Shown piece after piece: positions 1 to 8,064 of a stretch of 64,000 nucleotides of DNA. A program made the position numbers and the translations under genes. The notes under the pieces were generated by a model, which saw only the letters and a list, made by a program, of their open reading frames with translations, searched no databases and was not told where the DNA came from. Position 1 is the stretch's first letter, and every line of letters begins with the position of its first letter. The stretch is from JALOLV01 sp046295175 (lineage in GTDB: Bacteria; Bacteroidota; Bacteroidia; Cytophagales; Spirosomataceae), in contig JBKBNY010000003.1 of assembly GCA_046295175.1 (NCBI GenBank), forward strand, positions 372,001 to 436,000, written 5' to 3'.

Positions 1-1
1 C

Positions 2-706
2 GATATTTCTTATGAACTATACTTGCAGAAAATCGTAGAAATGCAGGCAATTGTCGAGTTATTTATCGAAGGTGAAATCAAAACATCGCCTTCGGTTCAG
101 TGTAGAATAACTCCAACGAGTGATGTCGAAGTTATCTCGACTCACGACCAAGTTTTAGGAGGAGAATCTAATCAAGTTTATATAGGTGCGAGTTTCCCAG
201 CCGATAGAGAATACGCAGTTGAGATTGCCAAAATGGCAAAGAAAGTAGCCGAACAGTTAAAAATAGAAGGGGTTTTGGGCCGTTTTGGAATTGATTTTCT
301 ATCTGTTAAAGAAGATAACATTTGGAAGCATTACGCCATCGAAATTAACCTTCGGAAAGGTGGTACAACGCATCCGTTTTTGATGCTTCAATATTTGACA
401 GATGGATATTATGATTACCAAAATGGAATTTATACAATGCCAAATGGCCAAAATCGCTACTATTTTACATCCGACAATCTGAAATCTGAGCGATACAAGG
501 GTATCACTCCGCCTGATTTGATTGATATTGCCATTTGTAACGGCCTACACTACGATGCCGCAACCCAAGAGGGTGTTATGTTTCACATGATTGGGGCTTT
601 ATCAGAATTTGGAAAAATTGGGGTAGTTTGTATCGGAAAATCGCCGCAAAAAGCGATTAACTTTTATAACAAAACGGTTGAGGTTTTCGATAAAAATAGT
701 TATTGA
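2..706 (+). CDS. ATP-grasp peptide ligase, PGM1-related (C-terminal part, gene cut by window edge)
   Basis: The frame is open to the left edge, so only the last ~235 residues are visible and the true start lies outside the window. The segment looks like the C-terminal half of an ATP-grasp carboxylate-amine ligase. It has a hydrophobic strand GVLGRFGIDFL, then an acidic/basic metal-ATP motif EINLRKGGTTHPF, and a C-terminal domain (HYDAATQEGVMFHM, GVVCIGKSP) typical of peptide ligase PGM1-related proteins. Known relatives join amino or carboxy groups with ATP; the substrate here cannot be told. It converges on the CotH-like gene, and the two stop regions overlap by 7 bp. An internal TTG at 23 is not a credible start, because the frame continues upstream of it. 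Confidence 0.7.
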   Translation, partial: DISYELYLQKIVEMQAIVELFIEGEIKTSPSVQCRITPTSDVEVISTHDQVLGGESNQVYIGASFPADREYAVEIAKMAKKVAEQLKIEGVLGRFGIDFLSVKEDNIWKHYAIEINLRKGGTTHPFLMLQYLTDGYYDYQNGIYTMPNGQNRYYFTSDNLKSERYKGITPPDLIDIAICNGLHYDAATQEGVMFHMIGALSEFGKIGVVCIGKSPQKAINFYNKTVEVFDKNSY

Positions 707-2334
707 TGAACTACTTTTTTACTCAACTTTTTACCATCAATATTGAGATGCAATACGTTTATAGAATTTGATTTTAGGATTTTTTCAGCATTCAAATCAA
801 TTTGATTCAAGCCTAAGTCCACTTCTTTTTCGATTGTATTTATAGTTCTGCCCAATTCGTCGTTTATCAAAAATTTCACTTTTTGTGCTTTAGAACTATA
901 AAACTCAACCGTAAATCGTTCAGAGACGGGATTCGGGTAGATTTTTAAACCAGTATTTTCAATATCATCTTCGTCGCTCGTAATTAGTCCAACCAAACTT
1001 GGGTCGAGCCATTGGCGGTCTATCCAATTCAGTCGAGCTTCAACCCACGGCATGATTTCGGCTACTTCGCCCTCCCAAGTGGCTGGAAACGTCTTGTTTG
1101 GCCAATCGTATCTTCCTAAAATCTGCCATTTCTGAAAATTTCGGACTTGTGCTTCTTGAAGTTGCGTTTTCATCGAATCTACGTGTGCTTTAATCCTTTC
1201 TAAACGCAAAGCACCCTTGAGTCTCTGAAAAGTATATTCAGTTTTTAATTCATCGTAAAACGCTTTGTCTTGCACTAATCGATTCCAAAAAAACGGAATC
1301 TGCCAGTTATCGGAGCTACAAATTGTATTAAAATTGTTGAAAACAAAATTAAATGTTGTCCAAGCCTCACAGTAGTCGGGCATTCCGAACGAAAAATCAT
1401 AGTCCCAAGGTGGTCCACAATTCAGCCGTCCGTCTTTGCTATTTTTATCCTTGTAGAAAAAAGAACTGATTCTATAACCATCAATATTCTTAGTAACTTC
1501 ATTCAAAACCATCATTTTTACGAATGAACTCGTATTGATAAATTTGCGATAACCCAATCTTGGGTCGGCAAAATTAGGTGCTTGGATGGCGTTTTCGACA
1601 CTGTCAATGTAGGCTTTTATATAGGCTTTTTGAAAGTTATTTATGCTTTTGGGTGCTTCATAAAAATAAGTGGTCTTTTTGTTTGGGTTGAGAGTACTAT
1701 TAGAATATTGAGAGGACCAACTTCCTAAATTTGAACCCGTTGGTTTATCAATTTTAATGATATAGCCACCTGTCAACTCATCGCCTTTGATGTCTTCTTC
1801 TCTTAGATTAGATATATTTACCCGATTTACATCCCTTTTGATACGTTCCATTACTACATAAATGCCTTGGTATTCGCCATTCAAAACCAATTCTACATAT
1901 TGTGTGCGGCTCGCGTACGGAAAAATCTCACGAGCCAATTTAAAAGCCAAGACAGCGTGCATCAAACTCCGCTCATTGTACGAAGCAAAAAGTGTAAAAT
2001 CAGACTCAGGTGGAAAACCAAAGATTGAAGCATTTACGGCATTTCCTTTGGCATCTTGAAGTTCAAAACCATAAGGCTTCTTGGGCCACATTTGAGAAGA
2101 AGAACCACGCAACTCGATTCCGATTAAGCCATTATAATCGGTTGGTTTATCAGTAAGGTTATTCGTTTTTCCTTTACCATTATTGATAATCTTCATTTCG
2201 GCGGGGACTTTTGGCTCATCGAAGATAGCTTTACCTTTGGTATCAATAATGATTATTGGGAGATTTGAAGACGTAAATTGCTGTGAATGAGATAAATAAC
2301 TAATCAGAAGGAATAAGAATAACGCTTTTTTCAT
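700..2334 (-). CDS. CotH kinase family protein with type IX secretion tail
   Basis: Secreted protein of 544 residues. It has an N-terminal signal peptide (MKKALFLFLLISYLSHSQ), a CotH-like domain at about residues 20-440, and a C-terminal type A sorting domain (IYPNPVSERFTVEF onward, last ~80 residues). CotH motifs seen are LRGSSSQMWPKKPYGFEL, an Asn/Glu-rich YNERSLM segment, a GGYIIKIDKPTG strand and GPPWDYDFSFG near the predicted active site. CotH of Bacillus is an atypical protein kinase of spore coat. Bacteroidota homologues are extracellular, and their substrate is unknown. The PNP-type tail predicts export by the type IX system and surface attachment or release. The gene stands alone on its strand, with the next minus-strand gene 91 bp upstream. 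Confidence 0.85.
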   Translation of the reverse strand: MKKALFLFLLISYLSHSQQFTSSNLPIIIIDTKGKAIFDEPKVPAEMKIINNGKGKTNNLTDKPTDYNGLIGIELRGSSSQMWPKKPYGFELQDAKGNAVNASIFGFPPESDFTLFASYNERSLMHAVLAFKLAREIFPYASRTQYVELVLNGEYQGIYVVMERIKRDVNRVNISNLREEDIKGDELTGGYIIKIDKPTGSNLGSWSSQYSNSTLNPNKKTTYFYEAPKSINNFQKAYIKAYIDSVENAIQAPNFADPRLGYRKFINTSSFVKMMVLNEVTKNIDGYRISSFFYKDKNSKDGRLNCGPPWDYDFSFGMPDYCEAWTTFNFVFNNFNTICSSDNWQIPFFWNRLVQDKAFYDELKTEYTFQRLKGALRLERIKAHVDSMKTQLQEAQVRNFQKWQILGRYDWPNKTFPATWEGEVAEIMPWVEARLNWIDRQWLDPSLVGLITSDEDDIENTGLKIYPNPVSERFTVEFYSSKAQKVKFLINDELGRTINTIEKEVDLGLNQIDLNAEKILKSNSINVLHLNIDGKKLSKKVVHQ

Positions 2335-2425
2335 AACGGTTGAATGATGTTATGTGCGAAGCTGGTTCGCACATAACAAAATTAACACGGATGGATGAAA
2401 AATATAGGTTTATTGATTAAATAAA

Positions 2426-3304
2426 TTAGCTTTTTAGTGCCAATTGATAAATCTCGTACCAGTCTTGTTTGTCGATATTGATGTTGGTAGCAGTTGCAGC
2501 ATTGCGGATTCGATTTTCGGAAAGTGAACCGATAATTGGTAACGTACCGAGTTTTATCAACCACGAAACCGCCATTTGCTCTACATTGGCATCGTATTTT
2601 GTCCCTAATTTTTCGAGCTTGGCTCTGATATTCAACGATTTAGGGTCTTGACCATTCAAGATATTTCCACCTGCAAGTGGCGACCAAGCCAATGGTTTGC
2701 TGTATTGTTGTTTCAAGAAATCAATCCGTCCGTCTTCGACTGCCGAGAGATTCATCAGATTTAGCTCAACGTGATTGGTAACAATCGGAATATTGAGGTG
2801 TGAAGCGAGTAATTGATGCTGAAAAACTGTAAAATTAGCAACTCCGATGTGCTTCACTTTGCCATTATGCACCAAACTTTCGAGTGTCATGGCGGTTTGT
2901 TCAATATCGGCCAATAAATCGAAATGACTCAAAAGAAATATATCAAGATAATCGGTCTTGAGTTTTTTTAGTGAATTATCAACGCTATTTGTGATAAATT
3001 CTCTCGAATTATCGTAATAAGTGAACTTACCATTGGCTGATTCACGGATTCCACATTTGCTAAACAAAACAATATCTTCACGTTTGAAAGACTTATTCTG
3101 AATCACTTTACCGAAATTCTCTTCTACTTGCTCATTGCCGTAACTATCGGCGTGGTCAAATGTATTGATACCAAGTTCTAAGCAAAGATTGACGATTTCT
3201 TCGATTTTTGACACCGAAACCTCACCCTCATCCGACCATCTCCAAAAACCATAAATTGCCTCTGATACTTTGGGTCCTGAATCACTTATATATACTTTTT
3301 TCAT
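2426..3304 (-). CDS. aldo/keto reductase (YdhF-like)
   Basis: A 292-aa cytoplasmic NADPH-dependent oxidoreductase of the aldo/keto reductase superfamily (TIM barrel). The catalytic tetrad can be read: Asp and Tyr in NTFDHADSYGN, Lys in LFSKCGI, and His in LLSHFD. The cofactor-binding C-terminal part includes WSPLAGG and the segment PIIGSLSENRIRNA, which resembles the NADP-binding loop of E. coli YdhF. Length and ends are those of the family. The substrate cannot be predicted. It is apparently monocistronic, preceded by the tRNA-like element on the same strand. Confidence 0.9.
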   Translation of the reverse strand: MKKVYISDSGPKVSEAIYGFWRWSDEGEVSVSKIEEIVNLCLELGINTFDHADSYGNEQVEENFGKVIQNKSFKREDIVLFSKCGIRESANGKFTYYDNSREFITNSVDNSLKKLKTDYLDIFLLSHFDLLADIEQTAMTLESLVHNGKVKHIGVANFTVFQHQLLASHLNIPIVTNHVELNLMNLSAVEDGRIDFLKQQYSKPLAWSPLAGGNILNGQDPKSLNIRAKLEKLGTKYDANVEQMAVSWLIKLGTLPIIGSLSENRIRNAATATNINIDKQDWYEIYQLALKS

Positions 3305-3381
3305 CGAACTGTTTTAAATTTTGACTCTATTATTGGTGGTAAAGATAAATATTTTAATTGAAAAAACGGAATCAAAGTAAT

Positions 3382-3409
3382 TTGGGTAGGTAAAATGAAG
3401 CCTACCCAA
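3382..3409. terminator. 9-bp hairpin between aldo/keto reductase and tRNA-like gene
   Basis: Perfect inverted repeat TTGGGTAGG / CCTACCCAA with a 10-nt loop. Read on the minus strand it lies about 40 nt after the 3' end of the tRNA-like element, with a T-run some 10 nt later (A-run at 3361-3366 on the plus strand). It could end that transcript. The spacing to the T-run is longer than ideal, so the terminator role is moderate. Confidence 0.45.
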
Positions 3410-3451
3410 GTACGAATGAATACAACAAAACCACTTTTCGATTGAAAGCGA

Positions 3452-3526
3452 TGGGTGTCGTGAGTGGAGTCGAACCACCTTTCGAAGCTTATGAGACCTC
3501 TGCCATTCCTGTAACAGCACACGACC
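3452..3526 (-). tRNA. tRNA-like gene, anticodon CAU, atypical D-arm
   Basis: On the minus strand a 75-nt segment folds like a tRNA. The acceptor GGTCGTG pairs with CACGACA (6 of 7, with G1:A72 mismatched). The T-arm is GGTGG-TTCGACT-CCACT. The anticodon arm is GAGGT-CTCATAA-GCTTC with anticodon CAU, and its loop is identical to that of many tRNA-Ile2/initiator tRNAs. The variable loop has 4 nt and a CCA end is encoded. The D-arm is weak (CTG or GCTG pairing through G-U) and the 8-9 linker is irregular, so it may be a divergent or decaying tRNA. The T-arm consensus and encoded CCA argue strongly for tRNA origin. Specificity (Met, or Ile2 after lysidine modification) is undecided. Confidence 0.6.
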
Positions 3527-3587
3527 ATATTGATACCCAACATGTATGATGTTAGGCATCCGATTTAGTTTAGGGTAAGTTTCGATT

Positions 3588-4508
3588 TTAATGGTGTCCG
3601 TAATTCTTCTCGCCAGCCTTGACTTCGACTGATAATTGATTTTGTTTGGGCGGAAGCGGACAAGTAGCATAAGGTGTAAATGCACACGGCGGATTGGTAG
3701 CTTTATTGAAATCGAGTGTTACATTGCCTTGATTATCAGGTTTTTGTGCATAAAGAAAACGCCCTGCACCGTATGTTTCTTTTTTATTAGTTTTATCACC
3801 AAAAATGATGAAAAGTTCGTCGCCCTCGGCAAGTGCATCTAAGTGGTGTTCTTTGCCATGTAGTCTAAAAACGAGTGTTCCGGGCGAATCTTGCTGAGAA
3901 ACTTGACCTGTTACATCCAAAATGGCTATTTTCTTTCCTGCGGTCGGAATAAATTTCGCTTGAATTTTGTAGGAAGAATCAATTTTGAAGGTTTCGATTC
4001 CAGTAAAGTTCTTGAGGATTGGACTCTCTAAATCTCGTAATCGAATCGCAAATTTATCTCCGCGTTTAATGATAAACAACTTTAACGTTTTATGTTCGAG
4101 AATCGTCGGTTTTCCGTTTACTTGGTAAGGATAAAGTCGGATTTCGTTTACTGGATTATTATTATTGAGAATCTTAACGTTTTTGGTGTTTTTGAAATAG
4201 ACTTCGCCATTTTTTAAGGTAATTTCACCCAAAAAATCATCGCTTGTACCTTTCGGAAAAATGATTTTGTTTTCCGTATTTCCGCCAAATGTATTTACTC
4301 CTTCATCGAGCCAGAATAACCCTGCGAGATTGAGCCAACCGTTTTCGGTTTTCAGTTTATCAATTCGACTCTGATGCCACTTTTTGATTTCGACTTCATA
4401 CGGTGTATCATTATTCTTAGTCTTGAAACCTACCCAAAGTACAACGGCAATTAGCATTGCTGTAATTTTTGGAAGAATATTTTTTATAAGTTGAATTCGG
4501 CTACGCAT
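3588..4508 (-). CDS. DUF1684 domain-containing protein
   Basis: About 306 residues from the ATG at 4508. An in-frame start at 4574 would add 22 residues before the membrane anchor and seems unlikely. Residues ~10-30 form a hydrophobic segment (ITAMLIAVVLWVGF), so it is anchored or exported. The rest has the DUF1684 signature: WHQSRIDKLKTENGWLNLAG, LFWLDEG, and the conserved end NPPCAFTPYATCPLPP with LSVEVKAGEKNYG. The biochemical function of this family is not established. The tRNA-like gene follows 61 bp downstream on the same strand. Confidence 0.85.
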   Translation of the reverse strand: MRSRIQLIKNILPKITAMLIAVVLWVGFKTKNNDTPYEVEIKKWHQSRIDKLKTENGWLNLAGLFWLDEGVNTFGGNTENKIIFPKGTSDDFLGEITLKNGEVYFKNTKNVKILNNNNPVNEIRLYPYQVNGKPTILEHKTLKLFIIKRGDKFAIRLRDLESPILKNFTGIETFKIDSSYKIQAKFIPTAGKKIAILDVTGQVSQQDSPGTLVFRLHGKEHHLDALAEGDELFIIFGDKTNKKETYGAGRFLYAQKPDNQGNVTLDFNKATNPPCAFTPYATCPLPPKQNQLSVEVKAGEKNYGHH

Positions 4509-4792
4509 TTGATTCTGGTTTTCTTGATTGATGAATATGTTGCAAATATAAATACTATTTAGTCTATAAAACAAGTAGATTAATAAAATATTTCGTTTTC
4601 TTTTAAGATAGATTTATTTGTACTGATATTTAATTGGTTCAAAATCAAGTGTTTATGAGGCCTGATGTAATTCAGGATTTATATTATGAATCTAAATTTA
4701 GCGAAAAATCAATCGAATCAATAGCAAATCTCAGATGTTAAGACGTATTTTTGCTTAATGAATCTTTGTAAAAAACAAAACTATTCGACTCA

Positions 4793-5875
4793 ATGACAAA
4801 ACCAAACTCTCCGATAAGGGTACTTGTGGTAGGATGCGGAAACATGGGAGCATCGCACGCCACAGCTTATCATAACCACGATGGATTTGAAATCTGCGGA
4901 ATCGTCTCGACCGGAAAAAGTAAAGAGGTACTTAATGAAAAACTGGGTGGAGGTTATCCACTTTTCTCAGATTATACCCAAGCTCTTGCCCAAACCAAAC
5001 CCGATGCGGTATGTATCTCTACTTACCCAGATACACACGAAGCCTTTGCGATACAAGGTTTAGAGGCAGGTTGTCACATATTTATCGAAAAACCATTGGC
5101 CGATACTGTCGAAGGCTCGATTCGAGTTGTTGAGAAAGCCAAAGAAGTTAATAAAAAAGTTGTTGTTGGCTACATTTTAAGACACCATCCGTCGTGGGAG
5201 AAGTTTGTCGAATTGGCACAAACACTCGGTAAACCATTGGTAATGAGGATGAATCTTAATCAACAGAGCCAAGGTTACATGTGGGATGTCCACCGAAATC
5301 TGATGAAAAGCCTTAGTCCGATTGTGGATTGTGGAGTACATTATATCGATGTCATGTGTCAAATGACTCGCTCAAAACCTCTACAAGTGACGGCAATAGG
5401 AGCGAGGATGACGGATGATATTCCGGCCGATAATTACAACTACGGACAATTACAGATTCGTTTTGAAGATGGCTCAGTAGGTTGGTACGAGGCTGGTTGG
5501 GGGCCAATGATGAGTGAAACGGCATTTTTTGTTAAAGATGTGATTGGACCAAAAGGTTGTGTTTCTATCGTAGCCAAAGAGGCTGGTTCGAGTGGGAAAT
5601 CTGACAATGTAGATTCACACACCAAAACCGAATCTTTGCGTTATCACCACGCCGATATTGATGCTCAAAACCGTTTTATCAAAGAAGATGAATGGATAAA
5701 TTTGACTGACGAACCAGACCATCAAGAACTTTGTAATCGTGAGCAAGCGTATTTCTACAAAGCCATCACCGAAGATATTGACCTCACCGACCACTTGGCC
5801 GATGCGGTGAATAGTCTTAAAATTGCTTTTGCGTGCGATGAGTCGGTACGAACTGGTGGAGTTGTGAAATTGTAA
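4793..5875 (+). CDS. Gfo/Idh/MocA family oxidoreductase
   Basis: A 360-aa NAD(P)-dependent sugar-type dehydrogenase. The N-terminal Rossmann domain has the nucleotide loop VVGCGNMGASHA and the family motif FIEKPLADT, where the Lys of EKP is the catalytic/cofactor Lys. The C-terminal sheet domain contains SPIVDCGVHYIDVM, with the Asp-x-x-x-His pattern used in catalysis. Members oxidise or reduce sugars, inositols or their phosphates. No substrate is indicated, because the neighbours (DUF1684 protein, helicase) are unrelated. A hairpin separates it from the convergent helicase gene. Confidence 0.9.
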   Translation: MTKPNSPIRVLVVGCGNMGASHATAYHNHDGFEICGIVSTGKSKEVLNEKLGGGYPLFSDYTQALAQTKPDAVCISTYPDTHEAFAIQGLEAGCHIFIEKPLADTVEGSIRVVEKAKEVNKKVVVGYILRHHPSWEKFVELAQTLGKPLVMRMNLNQQSQGYMWDVHRNLMKSLSPIVDCGVHYIDVMCQMTRSKPLQVTAIGARMTDDIPADNYNYGQLQIRFEDGSVGWYEAGWGPMMSETAFFVKDVIGPKGCVSIVAKEAGSSGKSDNVDSHTKTESLRYHHADIDAQNRFIKEDEWINLTDEPDHQELCNREQAYFYKAITEDIDLTDHLADAVNSLKIAFACDESVRTGGVVKL

Positions 5876-5885
5876 GCATAAAAGT

Positions 5886-5911
5886 TAGCACGGGTTACTG
5901 AACCCGTGCTA
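5886..5911. repeat. REP-like hairpin (GGGTT/AACCC family)
   Basis: Perfect 11-bp inverted repeat TAGCACGGGTT / AACCCGTGCTA with a 4-nt loop ACTG. It sits between two convergent genes, and its 3' arm covers the helicase stop codon. The core ACGGGTT-N4-AACCCGT is shared with the hairpins that flank the transposase gene at 51.8-52.4 kb and resembles those at 13135 and 23080, so it is probably a solitary REP. It may also act as a bidirectional transcription end. Confidence 0.65.
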
Positions 5912-7813
5912 CAAAATTTCCCAAGCACTTAGATAACCATCAATTTGCTGGGCGTATTCAATAAAATTACCGTAGAATGGGTGTTGTGCCAACGTAGCCG
6001 AGTCGCCAACTACGACTAATTTCTTTCTGGCACGGGTCATGGCAACATTCATGCGTCGAATATCATTCAAAAATCCAATTTCGCCTTTGTCGTTGCTTCT
6101 AACCAAACTGATATAAACAATATCTCGTTCTTGCCCCTGAAAACTATCAATCGTATTTATGGCAATCTTATCTTTGACGTCTCTCAATTCGGGTGAGTGT
6201 TCGAGTTGCTCTTTCAGTATTCCAATCTGCTGTTTGTACGGAGAAATAACCGCAATTGTTGGAAAGGTTTCTTTCGTAAATTTTGATTTAATTTCCTCTA
6301 CAAAAGCCGTAAAATGCTTAAAAAGCAAAGCCGCTTCTTCGGGGTTGGTGCTACTTGTGCCTTCAAGTTTTTCATCGAATCCACAACCGGCTGTATCAAT
6401 AAATAATAGAGGAGAATCACCCGAAAAAAGCCTATTTTTGGCAACCGAAGCATGAGCTTTCAAACGATTTTCGTAAAAAACTTTTGAAGAATAACCCATG
6501 ATTTCGGTATTCATTCGGTATTGCTCATCGAGTAGTGTTACAGCTTCGGGGTGATTTTCAACGCATTTTTCGAGCAATGTTTTCAAAAGCCCACCTCGTG
6601 CGGCTTCGTCAGATTTAATCGTAGGTGGAAGTTGGCAATGGTCACCTGCTAAAATGACTTTTTCAGCTTTCAGAATCGGAATCCAACAGGCAGGTTCGAG
6701 GGCTTGACCTGCTTCATCAATCACAACCGTTTTATAATTTAGATTACTGACCGTGTAATGATTTGCTCCGACCAAGGTCGCCGTAATGACTTGTGCCTTT
6801 GCCACCACATCGTCTATGATATACTGCTCAGTATTGCCCACCTCTTTCATAATCTTGTGGGCTTCAGCAAAAAGTGCTTTTCGTTGTTCGCTTTCGGCTC
6901 TTCCAAAACTACGTTTGTACTTATGAGCCATGTTTTTATACTCTTGGGCTTGTTTTTTTAGGCGTTTGGTTTCTTTGAGCAAATCGTGATTTGCCATTTT
7001 GGCATCAAGCGTAAGGCTCATCAGTTCGTCCGAAACCCGTGCAGGATTACCCACTCGAAGCACATTCAGCCCTTCGTTGTGTAGTTTTTCACTCAATAAA
7101 TCAACGGCAGTATTGCTCGGTGCTACCACCAAAACCTTTTCATTATTTTGCTTGACCAATGCCTTGATGGCTTGTACCAATGTGGTAGTTTTACCTGTGC
7201 CAGGTGGGCCATGAATGATGGCTAACTCATCAGCTGTCAGGATTTTATTTACGGCTTCGTTTTGTGATGGATTGAGAACCGCACCCCCGACCCCTCTCCC
7301 GCTGGAGAGGGGAGAAATAAAACTCGGTTCTTTTTCTCCGATAAGTATTTTTATCAACGAATTTCCTTTTTCATATTGCTCATTTGCCGTTTTTAGGGCA
7401 TTTTGCATTTCGTCGTAGCTATTATCATCAAAAAGCAATTCTACTCCCAATTTTCCATCACGGCTCCATTCGGGCAATTCATCGGTTTTGAGCGTAATTT
7501 TTAATCTATTTCCGTTCTGGAAATTGATTGTTCCCTCAACACGGTCTTTTTTAGGGTCGTGATTTGTGAAGAAGACAGCAGGCACACCCGTACGAAACTG
7601 GTGCGGTATTTCTTGATGAGTTGTGCGTTCGAGTTCAACAGTTAAATAATCTCCACGGCTGATTTCAGAGCCACGAATAGCCACAGGATACCACGCAAGC
7701 CCGTTGGCTCGGCGGTCATTGAGAGATGTACTTTCGGTAAGTTTTTGATACTGTAATTTATCTTCGGTGTATTCAATTTTGAGAAGCCCGATTAGCTGTT
7801 TAAAGTAGTCCAT
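5909..7813 (-). CDS. SF1 DNA/RNA helicase, Upf1/IGHMBP2-like
   Basis: A 634-aa cytoplasmic superfamily 1B helicase. An N-terminal barrel domain (residues ~60-160) precedes the motor domains. Motifs seen: I (Walker A) GPPGTGKTTT, Ia VLVVAPSNTAVD, II VIDEAGQALEP, III LAGDHCQLPP, IV region LLDEQYRMN, V INTIDSFQGQERDIV and VI NVAMTRARKKL. Bacterial members unwind nucleic acid 5' to 3'; the precise role is not known. A Gly/Ser/Pro-rich stretch (PLSSGRGVGG) just before motif Q/Walker A is encoded by a palindromic repeat at 7282-7312 and looks like a tolerated insertion. The start at 7813 lies only a few bases downstream of a TAATTTTG box. Confidence 0.93.
   Translation of the reverse strand: MDYFKQLIGLLKIEYTEDKLQYQKLTESTSLNDRRANGLAWYPVAIRGSEISRGDYLTVELERTTHQEIPHQFRTGVPAVFFTNHDPKKDRVEGTINFQNGNRLKITLKTDELPEWSRDGKLGVELLFDDNSYDEMQNALKTANEQYEKGNSLIKILIGEKEPSFISPLSSGRGVGGAVLNPSQNEAVNKILTADELAIIHGPPGTGKTTTLVQAIKALVKQNNEKVLVVAPSNTAVDLLSEKLHNEGLNVLRVGNPARVSDELMSLTLDAKMANHDLLKETKRLKKQAQEYKNMAHKYKRSFGRAESEQRKALFAEAHKIMKEVGNTEQYIIDDVVAKAQVITATLVGANHYTVSNLNYKTVVIDEAGQALEPACWIPILKAEKVILAGDHCQLPPTIKSDEAARGGLLKTLLEKCVENHPEAVTLLDEQYRMNTEIMGYSSKVFYENRLKAHASVAKNRLFSGDSPLLFIDTAGCGFDEKLEGTSSTNPEEAALLFKHFTAFVEEIKSKFTKETFPTIAVISPYKQQIGILKEQLEHSPELRDVKDKIAINTIDSFQGQERDIVYISLVRSNDKGEIGFLNDIRRMNVAMTRARKKLVVVGDSATLAQHPFYGNFIEYAQQIDGYLSAWEIL
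7282..7312. repeat. GC-rich palindromic element inserted in helicase reading frame
   Basis: CCCCTCTCC-CGCT-GGAGAGGGG, a perfect 9-bp stem, preceded by CACCCCCGA. It is much richer in G+C than its surroundings and matches in layout the intergenic palindrome at 49243-49273 (CCCTCTCC/GGAGAGGG followed by a TTGGGTGAGG tail). It encodes SPLSSGRGVGG in the helicase, in frame. Confidence 0.7.
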
Positions 7814-7817
7814 TCTG

Positions 7818-7825
7818 CAAAATTA
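7818..7825 (-). promoter_or_regulatory. candidate -7 box TAATTTTG before helicase gene
   Basis: Matches the Bacteroidota -7 consensus TAnnTTTG on the minus strand, ending 5 nt before the ATG at 7813. If used, the transcript would have almost no leader. No good TTTG -33 element is seen at the usual distance. Confidence 0.3.
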
Positions 7826-7963
7826 ATAAATAAAGTACAATTTAAAACATCCCTAAATTTTCGGTATTTTTATTGTTTATGGAATCTTTTTTGTAATAAG
7901 TTGTTGATTTGCAATAATTTATATTTTCGACTGATTTATGTCGATTAATTTATTGATTTTATC

Positions 7964-8000
7964 TATAATGTTTAAGTCTTGGAAAAGTTATAATGTTTAA
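7964..8000 (+). promoter_or_regulatory. 12-bp direct repeat upstream of susC-like gene
   Basis: TATAATGTTTAA occurs twice, at 7964-7975 and 7989-8000, with a 25-bp period. The second copy covers the -33 region of the promoter at 8015. This placement fits a regulator binding as two head-to-tail subunits, though AT-rich chance repetition is possible. Confidence 0.45.
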
Positions 8001-8014
8001 ATTACAGATTGATT

Positions 8015-8022
8015 TATATTTG
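8015..8022 (+). promoter_or_regulatory. candidate -7 box TATATTTG of the susCD operon
   Basis: Fits TAnnTTTG, 42 bp before the susC-like ATG at 8065. The -33 position is occupied by TGTTTAA of the direct repeat rather than a clean TTTG, as expected for an activator-dependent promoter. Confidence 0.5.
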
Positions 8023-8064
8023 CACCTTTGTTAACTATTACTTACATCTCAAACTAATCATTTT

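Noticed and set aside
700..706. Frameshift or fusion at the junction of the first two genes
   Set aside because: The two stop codons simply overlap in convergent genes, and both proteins end normally.
3301..3685. Short minus-strand reading frames between the aldo/keto reductase and DUF1684 genes
   Set aside because: They run through the tRNA-like element and its hairpin, show no family resemblance, and overlap the end of the DUF1684 gene.
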